A stretch of DNA of 8,632 nt from Frankiales bacterium. GTDB taxonomy: Bacteria > Actinomycetota > Actinomycetes > Mycobacteriales > SCTD01. Positions 1 to 6,122 of the stretch are shown here, in pieces. The DNA lies in assembly GCA_025464795.1 (NCBI GenBank), contig JAODNB010000305.1, positions 1 through 8,632 of the forward strand. The letters are read 5' to 3'. The stretch's first letter is position 1, and the number at the start of each line of letters is the position of its first letter. The position numbers were made by a program, and so were the translations under genes. A model generated the notes under the pieces. The model did not search any database, had not been told where the DNA came from, and saw only the letters and a program-made list of their open reading frames with translations.

Positions 1-1
1 G

Positions 2-1381
2 AAGATCCAGGACGGTGACCTGCAGTGCAAGGCCAACCAGGTCCTGCACCCCGAGGCTGCCGACCTGATGAAGAAGATCCAGGCCAACGCCCACTACGTG
101 CCCAAGGTCGCCGACCCGCTCGACCCCATCAGCTTCGTCGACAAGATCAACGTCCCGACGTTTATGGCCTGCCAGTTCGAGGACGAGCAGACCGGCGGCC
201 ACTGCCCGGCGCTCGTGAAGCACTTCACCGGCACGAAGAAGAAGTGGTTCACCTTCACGAACGGGGCGCACATCGACTCCCTCGACCCCGAGACCTACAA
301 CCGGTGGATCGACTTCCTGGCTCTGTACGTGGCCCGCGACGCGCCGGCGAGCTACGCCGCGGCGACGCGAGCGGCTGCTCCCGTCGTGTTCCAGGGGGCC
401 ATGGGCCTGCCCCAGGACGACCCGGTCACCCTGCCGGTCGACCCGATCCAGGCGCTCCCCACCTACGGCGCCGCGCTCACCGCGTTCGAGCAGCTGCCGC
501 AGGTCCGGGTGCTGTTCGACAACGGCGCGGGGACCTCGCCCACGGGCGCGAGCACGCCGGGCGACCCGTACCCCGGCTTCGAGCGGTCGTTCGCCGCCCT
601 GCCCGTTCCGGGGACCGTCGCGCAGCAGTGGTACCTGTCGCCGGACGGCGTCCTGGCGGATCGGCCCGGCAAGGCCGGGGGGACCTCGTTCACCCCGAGC
701 TCCAAGGCTCTGCCCGCCACCGACTTCGGGCCCAACACCGGTGGCGGCGGGCTGTGGGGCAACGCCTCTCAGTGGTCGTGGAACTGGAAGCACAACCCGG
801 CCGGGTCCGCGGTGGCCTTCATGACGGCGCCCCTGAAGACAGACACGACCGTCGTCGGGGCCGGGTCGGTGAAGCTGTGGGTCAGGTCCTCGGCGCCCGA
901 CGTCGACCTCCTCGCGACGATCAGCGAGGTCTCTGCCGAGGGGCACGAGACGTTCGTCCAGAACGGCTACCTGCGGGCGAGCGAGCGCACGCTCTCGTCC
1001 AGCTCGGGCAACATCTTCCGCAGCCCCTCGACCCTGCTCGAGCCGGTGCCCAGCATGCTCGCCGCCGACGCTCGGCCGATGCCTGCAGGCTCCTTCGTCC
1101 CGGTGACGATCCCGCTGTACTACCAGGGCCACGCCTACCGAGCGGGTACGCGCATCCGGGTGACCCTCTCCGCCCCGAACGGCACGCAGCCGATCTGGTC
1201 GTTCGACGACACGCTGCCCAAGGGCTCCGCCAAGGTCTCCCTCGCCTACTCCCCGACGATGCCGTCGGGCCTGGCTCTCCCAGTCGTCCCCGGTCTGTCG
1301 ATCCCCACCGGCCAGCCCGCCTGCCCCAGTCTGCGCAACGAGCCCTGCCGGGCCTACGTCCCCCTGGCCAACCCCCGCTGA
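2..1381 (+). CDS. CocE/NonD-family serine hydrolase, C-terminal part (5' end outside the window)
   Basis: The reading frame is open from the left edge, so the gene starts upstream. What remains, about 459 residues, is the end of an alpha/beta-hydrolase domain followed by a beta-sandwich like the C-terminal domain of X-Pro dipeptidyl-peptidases. The hydrolase part shows FMACQFEDEQTGGH, whose Asp at visible codon 61 is a candidate catalytic acid, and NGAHIDSLDP, whose His at codon 90 is the candidate catalytic base. The Ser nucleophile must lie off-window. The C-terminal domain has recognisable family stretches (GSVKLWVRSSAPDVDL; AGTRIRVTLSAPNG; PIWSFDD). Family members hydrolyse esters or acyl-amide bonds, for example cocaine esterase and glutaryl acylases; the substrate here cannot be told. 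The next gene has its own promoter signal after a 78-bp gap, so the hydrolase is probably the end of its transcript. Confidence 0.85.
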   Translation, partial: KIQDGDLQCKANQVLHPEAADLMKKIQANAHYVPKVADPLDPISFVDKINVPTFMACQFEDEQTGGHCPALVKHFTGTKKKWFTFTNGAHIDSLDPETYNRWIDFLALYVARDAPASYAAATRAAAPVVFQGAMGLPQDDPVTLPVDPIQALPTYGAALTAFEQLPQVRVLFDNGAGTSPTGASTPGDPYPGFERSFAALPVPGTVAQQWYLSPDGVLADRPGKAGGTSFTPSSKALPATDFGPNTGGGGLWGNASQWSWNWKHNPAGSAVAFMTAPLKTDTTVVGAGSVKLWVRSSAPDVDLLATISEVSAEGHETFVQNGYLRASERTLSSSSGNIFRSPSTLLEPVPSMLAADARPMPAGSFVPVTIPLYYQGHAYRAGTRIRVTLSAPNGTQPIWSFDDTLPKGSAKVSLAYSPTMPSGLALPVVPGLSIPTGQPACPSLRNEPCRAYVPLANPR

Positions 1382-1447
1382 CGCACGCCGCACCGAGGTC
1401 GGCGGGATCTCGGCGGTCGCTGGCCGAAGAGCGTCGGCACCGTTGCC

Positions 1448-1453
1448 TAGGGT
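1448..1453 (+). promoter_or_regulatory. -10 element (TAGGGT) of a leaderless promoter for the EamA transporter gene
   Basis: TAGGGT matches the actinobacterial -10 consensus tANNNT. Exactly six bases separate it from the GTG start at 1460, so transcription would begin at the G of the start codon. There is no Shine-Dalgarno-like sequence before that GTG. The -35 region is not recognisable. Inferred from spacing only. Confidence 0.55.
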
Positions 1454-1459
1454 GGTCGC

Positions 1460-2341
1460 GTGACGCGGCGCGGGTGGTTCCTGTTCGGCACCATGTGCGT
1501 GCTGTGGGGGATCCCCTACCTGTTGATCAAGGTAGCGGTCGAGGACCTGTCGCCGCCGGTGATCGTCCTGGCCCGCACCGGTATCGGAGCCCTCGTGCTG
1601 CTGCCGATCGCTGCAGCCAAGGGCTACTTGCTGCCCGTGCTCCGGCGCTGGCCGTGGCTGCTCGCCTTCACGGCCCTCGAGATAGCCGGTCCGTGGTTGC
1701 TGCTGACGGACGCCGAGCGCTTCCTGACGTCGTCGCTCACCGGTCTGCTCATCGCGGCGGTCCCCATGGTGGCGGCGGTCTGCTCACTGCTGCTCGGTGA
1801 CGAGGACCGGCTCGACCGCACCCGCGTGCTCGGCCTCGTCGTCGGGATGGGTGGGGTCGCGGTGCTGCTCGGGCTCGACCTCGGCGGTCAGCTCCGCGCG
1901 GCGGCGGAGCTCGCGCTCGTCGTCATCGGCTACGGCACCGCCCCCATGATCATCACTCGGAAGCTCTCCGACCTGCCGTCCCTGGGTGTCATCGCTGCAG
2001 CGCTCGGGCTGACGGCGATCGGGTACGCACCGGTGGCTGCTTTCAGCTGGCCGACGACCATGCCGGCCGGTCGTGTGATCGCGAGCCTGCTCGTCCTCGC
2101 CATCGCGTGCACGGTCTTCGCCTTCCTGGTCTTCTTCGAGCTCATCGCTGAGGTCGGTACCAACCGAGCCACTGTCTTCACCTTTGTGAACCCCGGAGTC
2201 GCCCTGATCCTCGGTGTGGTCCTGCTCGACGAGCGCGTCACGGCAGGGCTCGTCCTCGGCTTCCCACTGGTGCTCCTCGGGTGCTTCCTCGCGACGCGGA
2301 CCTCGGCGCCGCAGGCCCTCCCGGCGATCGCAGAGCCGTAG
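1460..2341 (+). CDS. EamA-family (drug/metabolite transporter superfamily) membrane transporter
   Basis: A 293-residue, strongly hydrophobic protein of the usual length and architecture for the 10-TM EamA/DMT family. It contains two internally related five-helix repeats, roughly residues 6-138 and 148-280. The opening RRGWFLFGTMCVLWGIPYLL, with W-G-x-P-Y-L-L in the first helix, is characteristic, as is the end of the second repeat (a TVFTFVNPGVALILGVVLLDE-type helix, with the conserved P and the E that closes the family signature). Members export metabolites or amino acids, or import nucleotide sugars; the substrate here cannot be predicted. The GTG start was chosen because it begins just before the first helix and sits six bases after a -10 element. 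The gene ends 15 bp before the GNAT gene, which has its own promoter signal in that gap. Confidence 0.88.
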   Translation: MTRRGWFLFGTMCVLWGIPYLLIKVAVEDLSPPVIVLARTGIGALVLLPIAAAKGYLLPVLRRWPWLLAFTALEIAGPWLLLTDAERFLTSSLTGLLIAAVPMVAAVCSLLLGDEDRLDRTRVLGLVVGMGGVAVLLGLDLGGQLRAAAELALVVIGYGTAPMIITRKLSDLPSLGVIAAALGLTAIGYAPVAAFSWPTTMPAGRVIASLLVLAIACTVFAFLVFFELIAEVGTNRATVFTFVNPGVALILGVVLLDERVTAGLVLGFPLVLLGCFLATRTSAPQALPAIAEP

Positions 2342-2344
2342 GTC

Positions 2345-2350
2345 TACGTT
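2345..2350 (+). promoter_or_regulatory. -10 element (TACGTT) of a leaderless promoter for the GNAT gene
   Basis: TACGTT fits tANNNT and is followed by six bases (CCCCCT) and the GTG start at 2357. It lies entirely in the 15-bp gap after the transporter stop codon, and no ribosome binding site is present there. This suggests the acetyltransferase can be transcribed independently of the transporter. Confidence 0.55.
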
Positions 2351-2356
2351 CCCCCT

Positions 2357-2857
2357 GTGCGCCTGCGTCCGCTCGTCGAAGACGACCTCCCGACGCTCTG
2401 TGCCTTCTTCGCGTCGCCGCACGTCGAGCGCTGGTGGCACGAGTCCGCAGAGCTCGACAGCGTGCGCACGAAGTACCTCCCGAGCATCCGCGGGGAGGAG
2501 CCGTCGCACGTGCTGCTCGCGATCGTGGACGAGCGTCCGGTGGGTCTCGCGCAGTGGTACCTGTGGGACGACTACCCGCAGGGGCGCGACGGCTACGGCA
2601 TCCCTACGGGGAGCGTCGGGATCGACTACCTGATCGGCCACGCGTGGGACTGCGGGCGCGGGTACGGCACCCAGCTCATCGCTGCCGTGCTCGAGATCAC
2701 CCCGCCCCTGCCGGTCTGGGTGACCCCGGAGGCCGCCAACGAGCCCAGCTGCAGCGTCCTGGAGAACAACGGCTTCGTGCTCATGGCGGTGAAGCAGTGC
2801 CACGTCGAGACGGAGTTCGTCGAGGGCCCGACCGCGCTGTACGCCCTCAAGCGCTGA
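2357..2857 (+). CDS. GNAT-family N-acetyltransferase resembling aminoglycoside 6'-N-acetyltransferase AAC(6')-Ib
   Basis: A 166-residue single-domain GNAT protein that would transfer an acetyl group from acetyl-CoA to a small-molecule amine. The order of motifs follows AAC(6')-Ib closely as I recall it: LRPLVEDDLPTL near the N-terminus, VERWW around residue 23, KYLPSI around 40, AIVDERPVGLAQWYLW (compare ...GEPIGYAQSY), GSVGIDYLIG (compare RGIDQLL), the acetyl-CoA loop CGRGYGT, and a final NEPSCSVLENNGFV (compare SNLRAIRCYEKAGF). The first position of the acetyl-CoA loop signature (usually Q/R) appears to be Asp here. Chromosomal homologues are common in Actinomycetota and many do not confer resistance, so a specific aminoglycoside activity is only a possibility. 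The GTG start fits the leaderless -10 element and the usual N-terminus of the family. Confidence 0.82.
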   Translation: MRLRPLVEDDLPTLCAFFASPHVERWWHESAELDSVRTKYLPSIRGEEPSHVLLAIVDERPVGLAQWYLWDDYPQGRDGYGIPTGSVGIDYLIGHAWDCGRGYGTQLIAAVLEITPPLPVWVTPEAANEPSCSVLENNGFVLMAVKQCHVETEFVEGPTALYALKR

Positions 2858-2876
2858 ACCTGTCAGCGGGTGGTGC

Positions 2877-2882
2877 CAGGCT
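2877..2882 (+). promoter_or_regulatory. Possible weak -10 element (CAGGCT) for the flavin-oxidase-like gene
   Basis: CAGGCT keeps the two most conserved positions of tANNNT (A at 2, T at 6) and sits exactly six bases before the ATG at 2889, the same spacing as at neighbouring genes. Without the first T it is weaker. It is reported mainly because the spacing repeats. Confidence 0.35.
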
Positions 2883-2888
2883 GGGTCC

Positions 2889-3332
2889 ATGACGAGCTGG
2901 GACGAGATGGCAGCTGAGGTGCCGGATCTGGCGGCGCGCGTGCGCGCCTGCTTCGCGGTCGGCAAGCACGCGACGCTGGCCACGCTGCGGGCCGACGGCG
3001 GTCCCCGGATCAGTGGCACGGAGGTCGAGTTCTCCGGGGGAGAGGTGTTCCTCGGGAGCATGCCCGGCGCGGTGAAGGCTCGCGACCTCCTCCGAGACGG
3101 ACGGTTCGGCCTGCACTCTCCGTCCGTGGACCCGCCGGACGACGACCCTGCCGCCTGGCCAGGGGAGGCCAAGCTCGCGGGGATCGCCTTCGAGGTCCCG
3201 CACGAGGGCTCGCACCGGTTCCGCCTCGACCTCCTCGAAGTCGTCCTGACCCACGTGGAGACGGACCCTGACGTGCTGGTCGTGGAGAGCTGGCACCCGG
3301 GACGCGGCTTCGAGGTCGTCCGCAGGGCCTGA
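2889..3332 (+). CDS. Pyridoxamine 5'-phosphate oxidase-like (PPOX-class) flavin-binding protein
   Basis: A 147-residue protein with the split-barrel fold pattern of the PPOX superfamily. After an N-terminal helix, residues about 25-45 read GKHATLATLRADGGPRISG, the typical strand-turn-strand opening (xATLATxxxDGxPRxS) that forms the flavin or F420 pocket. A second strand pair (GGEVFLGSM) and a helix with lysine and arginine (VKARDLLRDGRFGL, about 60-75) follow, the segment that in relatives contacts cofactor phosphates. A negatively charged loop (DPPDDDPAAW, about 81-90) precedes the second half of the barrel. Members bind FMN, F420 or heme; the cofactor is not decided by what I see, and true PNPOx activity is unlikely for this short form. 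It starts 31 bp after the GNAT stop. Confidence 0.78.
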   Translation: MTSWDEMAAEVPDLAARVRACFAVGKHATLATLRADGGPRISGTEVEFSGGEVFLGSMPGAVKARDLLRDGRFGLHSPSVDPPDDDPAAWPGEAKLAGIAFEVPHEGSHRFRLDLLEVVLTHVETDPDVLVVESWHPGRGFEVVRRA

Positions 3333-3347
3333 GAGCAGTCGACCTGT

Positions 3348-3353
3348 GACAAT
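3348..3353 (+). promoter_or_regulatory. Extended -10 element (TGT-GACAAT) before the small membrane protein gene
   Basis: GACAAT is preceded directly by TGT, matching an extended -10 (TGN) motif, and ends six bases before the GTG at 3360. Transcription would then start at the GTG itself. A second possible start, ATG at 3393, has its own GAGGGA six bases upstream, so the same transcript could also be read from there. Confidence 0.5.
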
Positions 3354-3359
3354 GGTGGG

Positions 3360-3743
3360 GTGACGAACCAGCTGGCGGCCGAGGGACGGCCGATGAGCAG
3401 ACGCAGCAAGGTCCTGCTCGGCATCGGCGCCGGGCTGCTGCTCGTCAGCATGCTCATCACCGGCTTCAAGATCCTGTTCAGCCCGGCCAACAAGGTCCTC
3501 GTCGTGACGATGACGCAGGACGCGACACAGGCAGACCGGCAGGCGCTCAAGGACGCCTGCGGGGGGCTGCCAGGCGTCGTCCTGGTGAAGGACCAGGGCG
3601 ATCCATCGGCGAGCGTGCAAGGTCGCTTCCCCGTCCGCTTCGACCTCGGAAAGGCGACGGGCAAGCAGGAGGCCGACCTCACCAGCTGCATCAACCTGCA
3701 CGGCAGCAAGGTGCGAGGGTTCCTCAGCGAGGGTGACAACTGA
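3360..3743 (+). CDS. Small membrane-anchored protein of unknown function
   Basis: I do not recognise a family. The 127-residue product has a short polar start, a basic stretch (MSRRSKV, residues 12-18) and one hydrophobic segment (about residues 19-38, LLGIGAGLLLVSMLITGFKI). The soluble domain that follows, of about 85 residues, is presumably extracytoplasmic given the positive-inside rule. It contains two cysteines (in DACGGLPG and TSCINLHG) that could form a disulfide outside the cell. Its pattern of strand, helix (QADRQALKDACGGLPGV) and strand resembles a small ferredoxin-like sensor fold, but that is only an impression. The GTG start is chosen for the -10 spacing. The alternative ATG at 3393 (residue 12) has a good Shine-Dalgarno and also leaves the membrane anchor intact. 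The gene ends 25 bp from the convergent DUF2461 gene. Confidence 0.72.
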   Translation: MTNQLAAEGRPMSRRSKVLLGIGAGLLLVSMLITGFKILFSPANKVLVVTMTQDATQADRQALKDACGGLPGVVLVKDQGDPSASVQGRFPVRFDLGKATGKQEADLTSCINLHGSKVRGFLSEGDN

Positions 3744-3768
3744 GACCGCTGCCTGACGGCGACCGGCG

Positions 3769-4389
3769 CTAGGTGTGCTGGGAGAGCCACGCGTTCAGGG
3801 GCCCGAGCGCCTTCCAGGCCTTCACGACCTGCTTCTTCGCCTCGACGGTGTGCAGCCACGCCTGCGGCTCGTGGTCGACCCACGAGATCAGGGACTTGTG
3901 CCGGAGCAAGTCGGCCCGTGGGTTGTCGCTCTCGTACGGCTTCGGCACCCGCTTGAGCTGGTCACCCCCTACCTCGAAGCCGCGCCTCCGCAAGGAAGCC
4001 AGCACCTTCTCCAGCGCAGCCCCGGCGGTGCCGTCGATCGAGGTGCGCATCCGCTGCACCTGCTCCGTGGACGCGTGGAACATCCCACCGCCGAGGTGCA
4101 GTCCCGCCGCGTCGATCCCTACGTACAAGCCCTGGTCGCCCTGGTGGACTACGGCGTACTGCCGGGTCTTGTACGGGGTCTTGTCCTTGGAGAAGCGGAC
4201 GTCGCGGTACGGCCGGAACAGCTTGGCGGTGCCGAAGGTCGGCTCGAGCTCGGTGAGCAGGTGCTTCATGGGCGCCAGCACGCACGTGTCGTACACGTTC
4301 TTGTGGTCGGTCCAGTAGGCCTTCGAGTTGTCCGCCTCCAGGCCCTCGTAGAACACGAGTCCCTCGTCGGGGAACCCCTGGAACGGCAT
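3769..4389 (-). CDS. DUF2461 family protein (TIGR02453-type)
   Basis: A 206-residue protein of the length typical for DUF2461, a conserved family with no established function. Family marks are visible: the N-terminal FQGFPDEGLVFYEGLEADNSKAYW, then LFRPYRDVRFSKDKTPYKT (about residues 68-86), a GLYVGIDAAGLHLGGG strand pair, and a C-terminal LISWVDHEPQAW. The reading frame is open for 17 more codons upstream, to 4440, but I place the start at 4389: homologues begin with M-x-F-x-G-F-P, and a TACGGT -10 element lies exactly six bases upstream of this ATG. The longer version would run through that promoter and into the Nudix gene. It is divergent from the Nudix gene, with starts 31 bp apart. Confidence 0.85.
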   Translation of the reverse strand: MPFQGFPDEGLVFYEGLEADNSKAYWTDHKNVYDTCVLAPMKHLLTELEPTFGTAKLFRPYRDVRFSKDKTPYKTRQYAVVHQGDQGLYVGIDAAGLHLGGGMFHASTEQVQRMRTSIDGTAGAALEKVLASLRRRGFEVGGDQLKRVPKPYESDNPRADLLRHKSLISWVDHEPQAWLHTVEAKKQVVKAWKALGPLNAWLSQHT

Positions 4390-4395
4390 GGCGTC

Positions 4396-4401
4396 ACCGT
4401 A
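4396..4401 (-). promoter_or_regulatory. -10 element (TACGGT on the minus strand) of a leaderless promoter for DUF2461
   Basis: Read on the minus strand, TACGGT is followed by six bases (GACGCC) and the ATG at 4389. It is one of two face-to-face -10 elements in the 31-bp region between divergent start codons. It also decides the start codon of the DUF2461 gene. Confidence 0.6.
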
Positions 4402-4408
4402 CGTCCCG

Positions 4409-4414
4409 TAGGTT
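4409..4414 (+). promoter_or_regulatory. -10 element (TAGGTT) of a leaderless promoter for the Nudix gene
   Basis: TAGGTT is followed by six bases (GAGGCC) and the GTG at 4421. Only seven base pairs separate it from the opposing -10 element of the DUF2461 gene, so the two polymerase footprints must overlap. Confidence 0.6.
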
Positions 4415-4420
4415 GAGGCC

Positions 4421-4906
4421 GTGGACCTCACCGTGCTCAAGGTTCGGGTCTACCGGTCCCTGCCGACCCGGCTGCAGCAGCTGGCCGTACGGGTCGTGAC
4501 GCCCAACTTCAGCGTCGGCGTGATCGGGCTCATCACCGTCGACGGCAGCCAGGTGCTGCTTGTGAAGCCCAGCTACCGGTCGGGGTGGGTGCCGCCTGGC
4601 GGGTTCGTCGACCGGGGCGAGGAACCGCTCGAGGCGATGAGCCGTGAGATGCAGGAGGAGCTCGGACTCGACGTGACGTTCGAGCCCTGGCACCGCGTCG
4701 CCTTCCACAGCCGCCGCCAGGGCGTGGCGTTCATCTCGGTCGCCAAGCTGGCCGAGCAGCGGAACGTCGAGCCGAGGAGCGCGGAGATCCTGGAGGCCCG
4801 ATGGTTTCCCGTCGACGACCTGCCTCCCATGCCGCTCGACTTCTTCGAGGGCATGCCTCCGGAAGACCTCGAGGCGCTCAGGCGCCTGGGAGCTTCAGGA
4901 ACCTGA
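4421..4906 (+). CDS. Nudix hydrolase
   Basis: A 161-residue cytoplasmic Nudix protein, cleaving a nucleoside diphosphate linked to another moiety in a Mg2+-dependent way. The Nudix box is complete at residues 61-83 (GFVDRGEE...REMQEELGL) and matches GX5EX7REUXEEXGU at every fixed position, so the catalytic glutamates (E76, E79, E80) are all present. It is preceded by VPPGG. An extension of about 30 residues before the fold (VRVYRSLPTRLQQLAVRVV) is longer than in minimal Nudix enzymes; similar extensions occur in actinobacterial 'NUDIX domain' proteins of unknown substrate. The substrate cannot be assigned. The GTG start fits the leaderless promoter. Its 3' end overlaps the convergent DUF5666-like gene by 29 bp. 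Confidence 0.9.
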   Translation: MDLTVLKVRVYRSLPTRLQQLAVRVVTPNFSVGVIGLITVDGSQVLLVKPSYRSGWVPPGGFVDRGEEPLEAMSREMQEELGLDVTFEPWHRVAFHSRRQGVAFISVAKLAEQRNVEPRSAEILEARWFPVDDLPPMPLDFFEGMPPEDLEALRRLGASGT

Positions 4907-5318
4907 TCCGTCGCGCCTCGTCTTTCACCGCGATGACCTGCGCCTTCGCGCCGACCTTCAGGTCGGAGGCAGCGGCAACGGTCGCCTTGTTCGACCGCAC
5001 CTTGGTCTTGCCGGTGAGGGCGTAGGAGTGCTCGTAGCCGTCCTTGCTCTTCACCGTGATCGAGGTGGGCGAGACGGCAGTGACCACGCCGCGCTGGACC
5101 TGGACGGTGACGGTCCCGTGCTTCTTGGTCTCGCGGGTGACGGTCGTGTGACCGCTCTGCCGCAGCTCACGGCGCTCGGCGGGCTTCAGGAGCTTGCCGC
5201 GCTCCGCCTGAGCAGCGACCGACTCCTGAGTGGCTGACGCAGTGCTGGGGACGAGCAGGGCGACTCCGCCGAGCGCGAGGGCGCCTGCGGTGGCGAGGGC
5301 AGCGGTACGACGCAGCAT
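4878..5318 (-). CDS. Exported DUF5666-like protein, probable target of the adjacent two-component system
   Basis: A 146-residue protein with a clear Sec signal peptide: MLRR basic start, hydrophobic core at about residues 6-23, and a likely cleavage after ASA (residue 29). The mature part begins with a charged, helical stretch (AERGKLLKPAERRELR). It continues into a beta-rich domain with the DUF5666 rhythm: a GVVTAVSPTSITVKSKDGYEHSYAL strand series, a TKVRSNKATV segment and a DLKVGAKAQVIAVK strand. DUF5666 function is unknown. The start is ATG 5318, not the in-frame ATG at 5348: GGAG lies six bases upstream of 5318 and the signal peptide begins there. A tandem regulator box lies 65 bp upstream, and the OmpR-family regulator is divergently transcribed. 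The 3' end overlaps the Nudix gene tail to tail. Confidence 0.8.
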   Translation of the reverse strand: MLRRTAALATAGALALGGVALLVPSTASATQESVAAQAERGKLLKPAERRELRQSGHTTVTRETKKHGTVTVQVQRGVVTAVSPTSITVKSKDGYEHSYALTGKTKVRSNKATVAAASDLKVGAKAQVIAVKDEARRIRFLKLPGA

Positions 5319-5324
5319 GGGGGG

Positions 5325-5328
5325 CTCC
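5325..5328 (-). promoter_or_regulatory. Ribosome binding site (GGAG) deciding the start of the exported DUF5666-like protein
   Basis: GGAG on the minus strand, six bases before the ATG at 5318. It supports this start over the in-frame ATG at 5348, which has no such sequence. Confidence 0.6.
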
Positions 5329-5383
5329 AGACGAGTAGGTCCCACCATGGTGCGGTTGCTGGGTCAGCTGCGCTCACGGATCG

Positions 5384-5401
5384 TGCAAGCGTTCTGTAAG
5401 G
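5384..5401. promoter_or_regulatory. Tandem 11-bp-period box, candidate binding site of the adjacent OmpR-family regulator (copy 1)
   Basis: The plus strand reads TGCAAG-CGTTC-TGTAAG-G: two 6-bp half-sites with 5 of 6 identical bases, repeated at 11 bp. OmpR/PhoB-family regulators bind as head-to-tail dimers to direct repeats of this spacing (PhoB boxes; CTTAAG-N5 type boxes of PmrA). A second copy at 7993-8010 shares 13 of 18 bases. Copy 1 lies between divergent genes: 40 bp before the regulator's GTG start and 65 bp before the DUF5666-like gene, so it could control both. Confidence 0.55.
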
Positions 5402-5428
5402 CTCCCCCCGATCTGCCCGATCAGCAGG

Positions 5429-5434
5429 GACGAT
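5429..5434 (+). promoter_or_regulatory. Possible -10 element (GACGAT) of the response regulator gene
   Basis: GACGAT keeps the A and T of tANNNT and lies seven bases before the GTG at 5442. It resembles the GACAAT element at 3348. The expected -35 position (about 5406-5411) has no consensus but lies just downstream of the tandem box, an arrangement suited to activation by a bound OmpR-type regulator. Confidence 0.4.
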
Positions 5435-5441
5435 GTGTCCT

Positions 5442-6122
5442 GTGAGCGACAAGGGCCTTGTGCTGGTGGTCGAGGACGAGCCCGCGATCGCGGAGCTGCA
5501 GCGGATGTACCTGACCCGTGAGGGCTTCGGAGTTCACGTCGAGCGTGACGGTGTCGCCGGCCTCGCGGCCGCCCGCAGGTTGAAGCCGGTGGCGATCGTG
5601 CTCGACGTTGGCCTGCCCGAGCTGGACGGCACCGAGGTCTGCCGGGCGCTGCGCGCTGAAGGCGACTGGGTCCCGGTCCTGTTCGTCACGGCGCGCGACG
5701 ACGAGGTCGACAGGGTGCTGGGTCTCGAGCTCGGCGCGGACGACTACGTGACCAAGCCCTTCAGCCCACGGGAGCTGGTCAGCCGGGTGCGGGCCGTCTT
5801 GCGCAGGACGCAGGGGACGCTCGCCCAGCCGGCGCTCTCGCTCGGGCCCATCCGGCTCGACCCGGAGACGCGGCACGTCACCGTGGACGGAGTCGACGTG
5901 GGCCTCACGGTCACCGAGTTCGACCTGCTGCTGGCCCTCATCAAGAAGCCTGGGCGGGTCTTGAGCCGCGAGCAGCTCCTCAGCCAGGTCTGGGGCTACG
6001 AGGCAGCTGCGGGCACCCGTACGGTCGACGTTCACGTGGGGCAGGTCCGCGCGAAGCTCGGCGCCGCCGGCGATCTCATCCGAACGGTCCGCGGCGTCGG
6101 CTACTCCTCGGTCCGGCCGTGA
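5442..6122 (+). CDS. OmpR-family two-component response regulator
   Basis: A 226-residue regulator, full length for the family. The receiver domain (about residues 5-118) has the acidic pair in VVEDEP, the phosphoacceptor D55 in VLDVGLPELDG, the Thr of LFVTARDD and K105 in YVTKPFSPREL. The C-terminal winged-helix DNA-binding domain (about 130-226) has FDLLLAL, the recognition-helix region TRTVDVHVGQVRAKL and the closing wing IRTVRGVGY. I prefer the GTG at 5442 (MSDKGLVLVVEDE). An in-frame ATG at 5433 would add three residues, but its AGGGA is only two bases away and it overlaps the -10 element. Its partner kinase overlaps its stop codon. A tandem box just upstream suggests autoregulation and control of the two flanking exported proteins. 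Confidence 0.93.
   Translation: MSDKGLVLVVEDEPAIAELQRMYLTREGFGVHVERDGVAGLAAARRLKPVAIVLDVGLPELDGTEVCRALRAEGDWVPVLFVTARDDEVDRVLGLELGADDYVTKPFSPRELVSRVRAVLRRTQGTLAQPALSLGPIRLDPETRHVTVDGVDVGLTVTEFDLLLALIKKPGRVLSREQLLSQVWGYEAAAGTRTVDVHVGQVRAKLGAAGDLIRTVRGVGYSSVRP

Noticed and set aside
25..1800. Plus-strand open frame of 591 codons in another frame
   Set aside because: It runs across the end of the hydrolase, the intergenic promoter and the start of the EamA gene, and is Arg/Pro/Ala-rich without motifs. It is a shadow of two real genes.
1784..3883. Very long minus-strand open frame (699 codons)
   Set aside because: It lies opposite four convincing plus-strand genes and crosses their boundaries. 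Its composition is the Arg/Pro/Ser/Gly-rich mix expected of an antisense frame in GC-rich coding DNA, and no domain is recognisable.
3775..4416. Plus-strand frames of 181 and 213 codons opposite the DUF2461 gene
   Set aside because: The minus-strand frame has clear family motifs and a matching promoter; the plus frames have neither.
4390..4440. Upstream extension of the DUF2461 frame (17 extra residues)
   Set aside because: The extension would pass through its own -10 element and into the Nudix coding region, and the family normally starts at the MPFQGFP position.
5343..5352. Perfect 10-bp palindrome CACCATGGTG, with CACCAT as a possible -10 for the DUF5666-like gene
   Set aside because: It is short, no -35 is visible, and the implied leader of about 22 bases is plausible but not supported by anything else.
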